64,000 nt of DNA from Argyresthia goedartella (Eukaryota; Arthropoda; Insecta; Lepidoptera; Argyresthiidae): positions 32,458,001-32,522,000 of the forward strand of contig OX463824.1 in NCBI GenBank assembly GCA_949825045.1. The letters run 5' to 3'. Made by a program: the position numbers and the translations under genes. The notes beneath the pieces were generated by a model. It was given only the letters and a program-made list of their open reading frames with translations. It was not told where the DNA came from and did no database searches. This document shows positions 1 to 9,349 of the stretch, in pieces; the stretch's first letter is position 1; each line of letters starts with the position of its first letter.

Positions 1-382
1 CATTATACAAGATAACAAATAATAGATGAGACGTGGGTGGGCAGCACAAACAAAAAAGAAATGAAGAAACAGCAAAGTGAACCCAAATACGAACATACAA
101 GATCCGTTCGCACCGTCCGGTTGCCCGTCCGTTCCGTCCGGCTGTCTGTCCGTCCGTACAATAAATAATAATAAAAAAAAAAAAAACTTCAAGTACACAG
201 AGTCACAGACCACACTATGCTTGTCAAATGAAAGACTGCGTGACCTAAAAATAAAAAGTGAATCATTTACATAATCTAATCTAATTCAGTCTACCCTACA
301 CGTAAAATTACATTAATTTATAACAGAAAATAACCCGACCAAATCACGCGACGTATATTGCGCTGCACACGATGGGATACAA
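1..382. other. Non-coding, low-complexity flank
   Basis: No gene is seen. The stretch holds CCGTCCG-rich simple sequence near 115-155 and an A-rich run near 163-187. It is the 3' flank of the minus-strand ORF that ends at 383; no clear minus-strand polyadenylation signal was found. Confidence 0.5.
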
Positions 383-1243
383 CTACTTTTTGGTACCTGC
401 CTTCGTCTGGCCGGCAGTGGCACGCCTAGCGCTGGGTTCTCGCTGCTTGCTTGCCGAGGGCGCCGCAGAACCTGCTGCCGCTGCCGCAACCGCAACCCCA
501 GCCACAGGCATAGGCACAGCTGGTTTACGAGAAGAGTCGGCGACCTTTTGCCCGGATTGCAGAGCAGAGGGAGGGAACTTGCTGGTGTATTCCTGAAGCT
601 CCGACATGCGCTCCACCTTCTGTCTACTTTTGTCGGGAAGCAGTAGGACAATCTTACCACCAGAAGTCCAGCAGTTCTGCACGCCGAAGTGTTTCCGGGC
701 AGTAAGAAACACATCATGTCTGGACTTTGTCAGGAACTCTGACATGGTGGTTGCAGTACCCTTCAATGCGGTTTTTCCGTTCCACACCTCCATACGGGCA
801 CCGAGTGTGGAGAATCTCACCAGTATTGGGCGCGTTTTGGCTGGCCTTTTGGGTCCAAGACGATGTACAACAGAGGCACTCGCAATGCACTCAGGGGACA
901 CTTTTATTTGGTCGGATAGTATCCTTTGAGCCACATCATTTACCCGTTCCTTCTCATCTTCGGGTACTCCATGGAGAAGGAGCACCTTACGACGTGATGC
1001 AGTCTCCATCCTTTTCTGTCCAGCGAGCAACAAGTCAACCTGGCTGCGCAGCAAGTTTAGGCAGTTCCACGTGAACGCCTTGAACTCGAGAAACTCGCTG
1101 GCCAGGGAATTGATGTTGAGTGGGCTGCTAGATGAGGACATTGTGGCGCACTCACGGAGCTCCTTCTCATACCGGGCCATCCTGCTGCTGAAGTCGGCTG
1201 CCATCTGCTCCATGTTGGCACTGATTTTTGTGCATAGATCCAT
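383..1243 (-). CDS. LINE ORF1 / FP-like coiled-coil and RRM-like protein
   Basis: An intact 286-codon frame starts with ATG and has no intron. Residues 1-85 are polar and heptad-like, as in a coiled coil. Residues 86-95 (KVLLLHGVPE) begin a compact alpha/beta block with VHRLG at 126-130 and RPILVRF at 138-144. This arrangement is typical of LINE ORF1 proteins of the L1-RRM type and of the related baculovirus FP/lepidopteran FP-like family, which bind nucleic acid. Residues about 235-270 are Ala/Ser-rich and the tail is basic. No reverse transcriptase frame lies next to it, so it could be an orphan ORF1, a fragment of a larger retroelement, or a domesticated or retrocopied gene. The family assignment is by motif memory; the integrity of the frame is seen directly. 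Confidence 0.6.
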   Translation of the reverse strand: MDLCTKISANMEQMAADFSSRMARYEKELRECATMSSSSSPLNINSLASEFLEFKAFTWNCLNLLRSQVDLLLAGQKRMETASRRKVLLLHGVPEDEKERVNDVAQRILSDQIKVSPECIASASVVHRLGPKRPAKTRPILVRFSTLGARMEVWNGKTALKGTATTMSEFLTKSRHDVFLTARKHFGVQNCWTSGGKIVLLLPDKSRQKVERMSELQEYTSKFPPSALQSGQKVADSSRKPAVPMPVAGVAVAAAAAGSAAPSASKQREPSARRATAGQTKAGTKK

Positions 1244-1745
1244 TGTGAGTGTGTAGTTGTAGTGAAATCTCCAGGTATGTTTATATATGTTTATAAAATA
1301 TTATATGCCAGTGTAGGTAAAGGGTCCAGGCCTTGTTTTTAATAAAAAATTATAACATTAAGAAACTGATTTTAATTTAAATTAAATAAAAATAGTGGGA
1401 CACAAATTTATGATGTTGGCTAGGCTACCCTCTTTTTTTTGTCTGTAAAGTACTTTGACTATTGACTATTGACTATATCAAGAACCGCTTTCAGCTTCAA
1501 GAAACATAAAGAAAACTAAATTCCTGTGTTCGAGATTAAAAGTAATAGTCCGGCGGTTTAATCCAAACGGCAGCCGCAGGTCGGGTATACGGCCGGAACT
1601 GAATAAAATTTATAAACTCACATAACTCATCTTTGAGGGTACCGATTTCGGAGTGATTGGCTGACAGGGACCTACTCTTCTTTTCCTCTTTGCTATTACC
1701 CGATAAGACTTTGGATTCGTTATCTGGCTACTTTTAGCCCCATAA
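1244..1745. other. Non-coding spacer with a LINE 3' tail remnant
   Basis: No ORF is supported. Around 1444-1483 the text GTAAAGTACTTTGACTATTG followed by repeats of ATTGACT matches the 3' terminus of LINE family X seen at 31.29 and 38.25 kb. It is therefore probably the last tens of bases of a severely truncated plus-strand copy. The remainder up to the Gypsy-1 LTR is unassigned. Confidence 0.45.
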
Positions 1746-3970
1746 TGTAACGGCATTAAAGGCTAAGGTCGAGCCACCGCTATCAGTAGCTATGATCGTC
1801 TATTCTATCTACCCCAAAAAGAGATGTCCCGATTCAGCTATAAAATTTGTAAGTTAAGAATGATAAGTCTGAATTTCTTGTTCGTTAAGAAGCTCGTTAG
1901 GCGTACAATAGTCGAACGGAAAATTGGTTCAGGAAGTTACGGTTTCAAGTTAGACAGAGAAAGCATATATGTCCGCAAACCGGTATTTCGCATCAGTTAG
2001 CGGTGTATTGCGCCAGATCGATCGTTGTTGTATTTTGTGTGATGGTACCTTTTTTTTTTGTATATATGGGCGCTTGGAACTTCTTTTAGTGGTCGACCAC
2101 GATTGGTAATATTTGTTTGTGATATCGTATAGATATCCGTCGTAGTTTTACGACGTGAGTACTCAATGATATTTCATGTGCTTGCTAGTATCGGCTAGTG
2201 GTGGTTCCAATTATATATTTAGTTCACGGCAATAACGATCCGAATAGACCGGTTTACACAATTGCGATTTGATTTTTCGAAATGGGTTTGAACTAGCGGT
2301 TACCTCAAAAGGTCCGTAACATTTTGAAACCTTCAACGCGCAATTTGAGCTGGATGTTATCGAAACGTTGTCATTAGCGCTTTAGGAGATCTAACCCTCA
2401 CCATAGCGAAGTGCATAGTTCGGTAAATACCGAACTATGAATTCCACTGACCTCAGCACGTCCTCAGCCAAGCATAATCATAAATATTTGACTCAGCCTA
2501 CACATTAGACCTCCAGCGAAATTTACATTTAATTTAAAGATGCAACTTGAATCCAAACTGACCCAAGGCAAGGCAAAACAATCTACCCGGTCCTAAACAA
2601 TGAACTTTAGACTGTAATTTGATCTCTTCGCGCGTCCCCGACAACACTCAAATGTCAAAATATCAACAGGATAGGTTATCTGTGTTGACACCGGTTTAAC
2701 TTTGTTCTGAATTTGTTATTTCCATCCGCGGAACCTCATCGATCAAACAGTCTCCCTATGCCCTGCCAACCTAGGTTTAGCCGCAACTAAACTCCTGTCT
2801 AGCCTAGTCTAAAATCCTAGTGTTATACCACGTCCATTATCGACACCACTCGAAAATGGTTGAATTTGATTTGAATGTGCTTGTATGTTTAATGACTGTG
2901 TGTGTGTGGGAATTTCAAAACTCGCTACTCGAAAGGAATGAGGAGAGGATTAGCCCGCGAATATCCTAAGAGCCAATCCAGGAAACCTATGGTGAAGAAA
3001 AAAGGAATTTAGGGTCGCTCCAAGCCCAGACTCAGACTCAGATCAGTTACCTACAAGTTCTTATCTAACGACCCAAGGATAGTTTTGGAATTTGGGGTAG
3101 GTTGATATAAAGGATAGGAACCGAGGTATATCTCGGCACTTCAGACACTCACGAAAAACCACTGAAATTTCGCAATCACAATTCGTCCAGTTCTGACGCG
3201 TAACACGGCAGACCAAAACTGTTTAGAATTTGTTGAAAGACGACTGTCACAGTAGGTTAACGCCGAGACTGAAAGCTCTCCCTTCCCCCGCAATCGTATT
3301 TATAGACCCCACATGTCTGAAAAAAATGGCGTCCTTTGCGAACACGCTCTGCCCAAGCGAAGCTTCTTATCACTAACTACACAGGGTCTAATTTCAACCA
3401 TGCCATGCAGATCCGCCGTTCTACAAATTGTGTGTACGCATATTCACTATGATCAACGGTAGGTTATCACTCAAATCATTTGGTACTGCCGATACACAGA
3501 ATCTGTTGATCGCTGACCATAAAAGCTTGTTGCGATTAATTAAGACTTCCCGACCGCTAAAGCGCTAGACAAAGACCACTAGAATGATATTCAAACTCGT
3601 GATGTCAAACTCGCCATATCATACCAACCAAACGCAATTGTATATTTGCAGTCAACATAATAGCTTTCTCCGTATCGTTCCATAATAACCTTCCATTATT
3701 TAGTTATTCATAATTTATTCAGTGCGCAGCCAAATCGGCTCTGATCCCTACACATCTCGCAGGAATGCGACAAAAAACCTGACCTGAACTCTGTTCCTGG
3801 AACCAACCCCCGCGCTCGCCTCATTGTTTTTTGCTAACTTACCCCTGAGCTACTCAAAACCCCAAACGTTATATGAACCGACTCTCGTATTCAAAACAGC
3901 GCGGCGATGGGCTAGCCCTCTATCACGCAAAATGAAGTATCAAATGTACTGACTCTCGTGTACCATTACA
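1746..3970 (-). repeat. Gypsy-1 3' LTR
   Basis: This copy is nearly identical to 9350-11578 and shares the same TG...CA ends. On the minus strand it is the downstream (3') LTR. Its copy of the AATAAA-like site near the GGTACC motif is replaced by a T run, unlike the 5' LTR. Confidence 0.9.
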
Positions 3971-3984
3971 GCCCCCTCCCAGAC
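3971..3984 (-). promoter_or_regulatory. Gypsy-1 polypurine tract
   Basis: On the minus strand the sequence directly before the 3' LTR reads TCTGGGAGGGGGC and then TGTAATGG. A purine run immediately 5' of a 3' LTR is the usual primer for plus-strand DNA synthesis. Confidence 0.75.
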
Positions 3985-4342
3985 CTTGAGACACTGTTTA
4001 TCTCAGTTAAACATGGCGCAAGGATCTCATTACCACTATGCTACCCATGCTTTGTCCATATCTACTCTATATGTATGGACATCTCAAATCATGTACACAG
4101 ACCGATGAATCTGTCAATTATGTATATAATATTTACACAACTCGATTGAGCTCTCTCCTGTCTTATCTTATTTATCTATCTAACTATACAACCTCGCTTA
4201 CCCGCAACTTATCCTAATTCGTATTACTATATATATACATTTTTTTTTGTTCCTTTCTAAACCATGCAAGATCCTTAAATCTACAAAGTAGTTAATCAAA
4301 TTTACAGCTTATAGCTTAATTATATAACTTTTATACACTATC
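3985..4342. other. Non-coding 3' region of Gypsy-1
   Basis: Nothing coding is seen between the integrase stop and the polypurine tract. No env-like frame, signal peptide or membrane segment is visible. Confidence 0.5.
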
Positions 4343-5116
4343 TTATTTATCTACGCCCTTATTCGTCCTCACATAATAAATGGCTATATTTATAGTATTG
4401 TAGTTACCCAATATCTCATTTGAAACCGGATCTACTAAAGTATAACAGTTCAGATATACCACTGCCGAAATAACATAAGGCCCTTTATACAACAATGAAA
4501 ATTTCCGCATGATTTTATGTTCTTTATTTGAACGCACAAAAGTCTTAAGTTTCACATAATCACCTATACGATAGACTTCTAACTTACGCCGTTTGTCTGC
4601 CTGTCGCTTACGTCGTTCACTAGAACTTTTAGAGTTTTCTATCGCTACATTCCGCACCTGTTCCGTATCTCGCACACTATGACCTAATAACCATTCATCG
4701 CCTTTTTCCTTGTCAATAGTTAACGGTTCCCGCCTACCAAACGCTAACTCATTAGGCGCAAAGCCTGTGCTTGTGTGTTCGATATTATTATAGCAATTCT
4801 GAATGTCCGGTAACACGTCGACCCAACTTCGATTACTTCCGCCGCAATAAGTTCTAATTAGTCGACCTAGCTCGCAATTCATTCTTTCTACGCTATTAGA
4901 ATTTGGACAATACACCGACGTATGAGTGACCCGAATCCCTAGCTGTTTGAGACCAAATTCCCAAACTTTCGATATGAACTGTGGTCCTGAGTCCGTAATT
5001 ATAGTTTCGATAGGTATTTCCCTATGAAATCTCTTTGTACAAGCGAGCACGCTCCTACCTGTAGCTTTACGCATTGGATATAATTTTATTACTTTACTGT
5101 ACACGTCTTGAATCAC
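4343..5116 (-). pseudogene. Gypsy-1 integrase core and C-terminus
   Basis: The frame carries the integrase catalytic core: TDSGPQF supplies the second Asp (residue 42 of this piece) and NSVERMN supplies the Glu (residue 77). A basic, chromodomain-less C-terminal domain follows with a Gypsy-type pattern (VGDYVKL-like, then a GPY-like KGPYVI). The first catalytic Asp lies in the damaged stretch upstream, near 5120-5280. There a motif GATATCCGAATTTACC occurs twice, about 30 bp apart (near 5129 and 5160), which shifts the frame away from the zinc-binding part. The fragment is too disrupted to yield a functional integrase. Confidence 0.8.
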
Positions 5117-5280
5117 ATATATATATTGATATCCGAATTTACCATATGAATATGAATATGATATCCGAATTTACCTACGGGCAATGGCCCATAAAGGTCC
5201 GAGAAAACTTTCTCACCCAACCTTTCCGCCAACACCGGTGTACAAGGACCAACGGTATTGTTAGTACTTGGTTTGACCTT

Positions 5281-5808
5281 TTAACATATGTCATAACTTC
5301 TTATCATCGTGCTAATCACCCTACTCATATGAAGAAAATAATATCTGTCCTTCATCAGTGCTAATATTTTATATCTGCCGTAGTGACCTATTTCTTCATG
5401 TATGTGTAAAATTAGTTCCTCCTGTAGTGATTTCGGAATTACTAACAACTGTACGTTCCGCTTCGGCACGTAAAAATATAACGTATCACCTACTAGCTTG
5501 TAATTATCAAACCCTCTCGTTTCCGTATCTACCACCCTACGTCTGATACAACCGCTAATTCGATTTAACCGCTCATCTTCGCTTTGTAATCTCGCAATGT
5601 CCCGTAAACTCGAAATAACACTTGCGGTATTCGATGCCTGAAACCAGAATATTCCCGGCTGAACATTTATACTGTCAATCATACCTCCAAGTCCCGTTAT
5701 TTGCCTGCTTAGCGTATCGGCAATTTGATTATCAGTCCCTCGCACAAATTCTATGTCGTTATCGAATTGCTCTAAAACCATAACCCACCTAGTTACGCGT
5801 GCCTCCAA
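5281..5808 (-). pseudogene. Gypsy-1 RNase H end and integrase zinc domain
   Basis: The piece begins within the end of RNase H (RWVMVLEQF, then GTDNQIADTLSRQ, the usual N-x-x-AD-x-LSR motif). It continues to the integrase HHCC region, with H..H in LHIHEEIGHYG and a terminal Cys in YDIC. The apparent start is TTG, not ATG; the true frame enters from the LINE-interrupted segment upstream. The frame is lost just after the DIC motif, where the tandem duplication lies. Confidence 0.75.
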
Positions 5809-5834
5809 TAAAGTCCACGACTTTTTAAATTTAT

Positions 5835-6067
5835 CTTTAAATTATTATTATTGCGATATTGATTATTTTATCTGAATTGAATTGAATTATTATTGAATGT
5901 TTGCTATTATTATTTTATATTTTAAATACCATGTAATATTTGTACGCCCTTCTTGGGCAAAACACTGAGGTCTGAATTAATTAGTTACCAACCATCTGTA
6001 ACATAATGTATACCGTGTTTGACAAATAAAATTTCTGATTTCTGATTTCTGATTTCTGATTTCTGAC
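5835..6067 (+). mobile_element. LINE 3'-end fragment inserted in Gypsy-1 RNase H
   Basis: An AT-rich segment, foreign to the Gypsy frame, ends in AATAAA and five copies of TTTCTGA/ATTTCTG, the microsatellite tail type of a CR1/L2-like retroposon. It splits the RNase H coding sequence between DHKSLTFIK on one side and KSWTLLEARV on the other. CTTTAA and CTTAA flank it and could be a decayed target duplication. Boundaries are good to about 10 bp. Confidence 0.65.
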
Positions 6068-6190
6068 TTAATGAACGTCAAACTTTTATGATCAGTTCTA
6101 ATAATAACTTTTTCTCCACGCAAATATATCTCAAATCGCTTTAAAGTGTATATAACTGCATACATTTCCTGTTCGCTGACAGACCATCTA
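6068..6190 (-). pseudogene. Gypsy-1 RNase H middle fragment
   Basis: This short frame reads SVSEQEMYAVIYTLKRFEIYLRG and then RTDHKSLTFI. It carries the Glu of the E-x-E-x-x-A pattern and the TDHK Asp of Ty3/Gypsy RNase H. A TAA stop precedes it near 6193, separating it from the start of RNase H, and the LINE insert cuts it on the other side. Confidence 0.7.
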
Positions 6191-6247
6191 GTTTAAGCTC
6201 CCTTAAATGCCTGCGAACAAAACCCTATAATTCGTTCCTGGCCCAAA

Positions 6248-8107
6248 TCATCTAATTGATAAACATAGCCCCCAATTCCTATAGCGCTGGCGTCGCATTG
6301 GACATAATACGTTTTTCCCGCCAATGGTTGACTCAATATTATACTTTCTAAGAATTGGTTTTATCTCGTCAAAAGCACTCTGCACCTGCGCACTCCAGAC
6401 GAACTTGACTACAGACCGTAATAAATTGTATAAGGGCTGTGTTAACGTTCCAAATTTTTTTATAAACCTCTGAAAGTAATTTATGAACCCCAAAAACGCC
6501 CTCAATTGCCTGACAGTTCTGGGTGACGGATATAATTTAAGTGTTTCAATTTTGTCCGGGTCCATTTGCAAACCTCGTGTAGACAAAATATGCCCCAATA
6601 ACTTGACCTTTTTTTGTGCGAACTCGCATTTTTTTAGTTTGCATGTGAAGCCCGCGTCTTTCAATTTACTCAGAACCGTGTCCACTTGAGACAAATGCTG
6701 ATCGAAGTCACCCTCAGTTAAAATCGCCAAAACGTCAACAAAATTTAAACAATATGACCTAACCTCTGGCCCTAAAATTAAGTCCATCGCCCTCGAAAAT
6801 GAACCCACACTGGTTTTCAACCCCTGAGGTAAAACGTTGTAAACATAACTTCTGCCTTGATATACAAAACCCGTGTATCGTTTAGATTCGTCTGATAATG
6901 GTATAGCAAAATACGCATCTTTAATATCAATAATCGCTATATAATTTATCCGGCGACCCGATTGCAATATCTCACTCATTAAAGGTGTAGTTTCAACTTC
7001 CCCAACCATTCCCGTGTTTAATTGTCGTGCATCTAGCAATATACGGACCTCCCCTGACTTCTTTAGTGCACAAGTCAATGGACTGCTGAAATCCGTAGAT
7101 TGCCTGCTAATAATACCTATCTGTTCCATTTCTTCCAAACGTTTTGTTACTTTATCGCGATATGCGAACGGTATGGGATAGCTTCGTTTTACGAAAGGCA
7201 TTTCATCTCTCATTTTTATCTCATGTATATATTTATTTGTCCGACCTACCCTATCGCTAAACAACTCTGCATGTTTATTTAACACCGGCAATAACTTTGT
7301 TTTGTGTTCAACAGGTATTGATGAATTATTCACATATTCCTCTATCATATTTCTACTGGTATCTTGGTTCTGTACTCCCATTGTACAACAGCAAGAATCC
7401 TGATTAGGACCAGTACCTAATGGTATTTCACACATCCGCCCGGCGCTTCGTATAATTAGCCTCTTATTACCCTCACACATTAAACTGGCTCGCGTCTGTT
7501 GTATAAAATCAAACCCTAAAATTAAATCTTTAGGCACCCTTGTTAATACTAGCATTGGAGTATCGATAACGCATTCACCTATTGTTAATGGCAACGTAAC
7601 TAACTTATCAACCTTTTCCTTACTGACCCCAAATGCACCTGTGATTCTCAAACTTGGAATCGGTATTTCCGTCGGTTTTCCCAATTGCCTGCATACTTCA
7701 TCGTACACTCTCCGACTAATTACACTGATTTCGCTGCCCGAATCAATCAAACTCCTTACAACAATATTCCCAATACGCACATCTATCTCAGGTAATGTCA
7801 ATGTACTACATAAATCACGCCCACACTCAGTCGAATCGTCGTCTCTGAATATCGTATGTAAACGCCTGTCATTTCGATCTCTACAATTCGATCTAGATTT
7901 TTCATCTAAACACACGGCATATCCATGCGTTTTATGCGCTAATAATTGAATAAATTCATTCACACCCACGTTCGAATCCAAATTACACAATTCATACAGT
8001 CTATGCTTTTTTTCAATTTGATCGGCTGTCCACCCGAAGCGTAATAAATATCTGAGCGCGAACGACCCGCGCGAGTCCACTAGTTTTTTGAATTCGAACT
8101 TATCGCA
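6248..8107 (-). pseudogene. Gypsy-1 protease, reverse transcriptase and RNase H start
   Basis: The frame is open after a stop at 8108-8110 and begins without an obvious ATG, as expected for a gag-pol frameshift product. Counting from 8080, the aspartic protease site is DSG at residues 113-115 (SLIDSGSEIS). RT motif A is DIKDAY at 385-390 and the LPQG motif is at 417-420. The catalytic box, normally Y/F-V-D-D, reads FVDV at 447-450: the second Asp codon is GTT. A frameshift near 6320-6345 throws the last residues out of frame, and the RNase H start with its CDAS-type Asp continues in another frame. The RT cannot be active as it stands. Confidence 0.88.
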
Positions 8108-8121
8108 TTATTCCTGTCACT

Positions 8122-9150
8122 TTAACTTTGCCCTGCCTCTGTATTATCTGAAACATCATTGCCCCTTTGGAACCCTATTGCCTTGAAACTAACCTGAAGC
8201 TGTCTACCTCTACCGCGAAAATAACCGCGAGCGCGCGTCCCAAATTCGTTTCGCGCCTTTTTTCCCGCGTTATAATTATTCCTACGACTCACCGCGTAAT
8301 ATTGCATCGTATTTACTGGCATAGCTCGATATTGCCCACGCATGTAGCTATTCCGCCTTACGTCGTTCGTATTCATTGTCTCCGAACTCTGCAACGCACT
8401 TAATCCCCCATCGACATTCCGTTCTAAATTCCGAAGGAACTCGACCGTATCTCGTATAGTCATTGGTTCCTTTCTAGCAAAAAACGCTACCTGAATATCA
8501 CGCGGCAACTGTCTGAAAATCGTGTTGATTTTCTCCGTATCAGTAAACGGTATCGTAAGCTCATATATGCTATTCAATTGAGAGGCAAAGAATTCTTCCA
8601 TACTTTGACCTTTCTTGGAATCGAACTTCGCAGTTAGGTATCTTTGTTTAATTAATTCCTGTTCATTATCACCCCAGAATACCTCTCTGAAATCTTTTTC
8701 AAAATCCGAATAGATTCGCCATGAGTCTCTGTATATGCTCATTCGAACTTTTGCAATTCCTACCAAACTATTCGTTGCCCATATCAAAGCCCTCGAACTA
8801 TCTCCCGAGACTTTAATATAAGCCTTTAAATCTCTTAAGAAAATCATCGGATTTTCCGAACTCCGCCCATCGAATGTCGGCAACTTCTGTGTCATTTTCA
8901 CTATGCATGTTTGACGTTTTTCTACCGATTGTTCAAACGTCTCTAGTTCCTGTCTGTCAGTCTGTCTGTCCGAAGTATTACTTGTACTTGAACCCCGTTC
9001 CAAACTGTCTAATCTATTCACTATTTCAGATAACAATTGAGTCACCTGTCCTGACGCCATCTCATTATTTAAAACACTTGTTTGCGAAAGTGAGTCAACT
9101 TGTACAACACGACTAACGTTTTTTTCTTGCCCGGCCCATTTCCTGAACAC
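8122..9150 (-). CDS. Gypsy-1 Gag polyprotein
   Basis: An uninterrupted frame lies just upstream of pol. Its leftmost in-frame start is GTG; the first ATG is at 9060, giving about 312 residues. After a Gln/Ser-rich leader it has the retrotransposon Gag capsid pattern (KLPTFDGRSSENPMIFLRDL, then a helical block ending FREVFWG). No CCHC zinc knuckle is present. Instead the C-terminus is Arg/Gly-rich (FGTRARGYFRGRGR), which could bind RNA, as in Gypsy lineages that lack knuckles. Only 14 bases separate its stop from the pol frame, in a different phase, so a frameshift mode of pol expression is plausible. Confidence 0.75.
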   Translation of the reverse strand: MFRKWAGQEKNVSRVVQVDSLSQTSVLNNEMASGQVTQLLSEIVNRLDSLERGSSTSNTSDRQTDRQELETFEQSVEKRQTCIVKMTQKLPTFDGRSSENPMIFLRDLKAYIKVSGDSSRALIWATNSLVGIAKVRMSIYRDSWRIYSDFEKDFREVFWGDNEQELIKQRYLTAKFDSKKGQSMEEFFASQLNSIYELTIPFTDTEKINTIFRQLPRDIQVAFFARKEPMTIRDTVEFLRNLERNVDGGLSALQSSETMNTNDVRRNSYMRGQYRAMPVNTMQYYAVSRRNNYNAGKKARNEFGTRARGYFRGRGRQLQVSFKAIGFQRGNDVSDNTEAGQS

Positions 9151-9324
9151 TAAACCGCCGTAGCTCGTCCGAAGAATTGTGAAAACAATGCCCCTTTTTT
9201 TTGCTTATTTCTTACTTACAAAACTGAACTGTTTAAAATCGTTTCAACGTTGTGTTATTTTTAAAAGTAACGCGTTAGACCTTGATTCTTTTAGAATATC
9301 TAGGTATCAGACTATCTAGGATAT

Positions 9325-9342
9325 CCTTCGGTCTCGGCACCA
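9325..9342 (-). promoter_or_regulatory. Gypsy-1 primer-binding-site candidate
   Basis: On the minus strand, seven bases after the end of the 5' LTR, the sequence reads TGGTGCCGAGACCGAAGG. It begins with the TGG required to pair with tRNA CCA ends. The tRNA species was not identified. Confidence 0.5.
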
Positions 9343-9349
9343 GAAAATC

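Noticed and set aside
313..1074. Several frames on both strands overlapping the FP-like ORF
   Set aside because: They are shadows of the 286-codon minus-strand ORF.
3985..4342. An env gene for Gypsy-1
   Set aside because: There is no frame of sufficient length between integrase and the 3' LTR.
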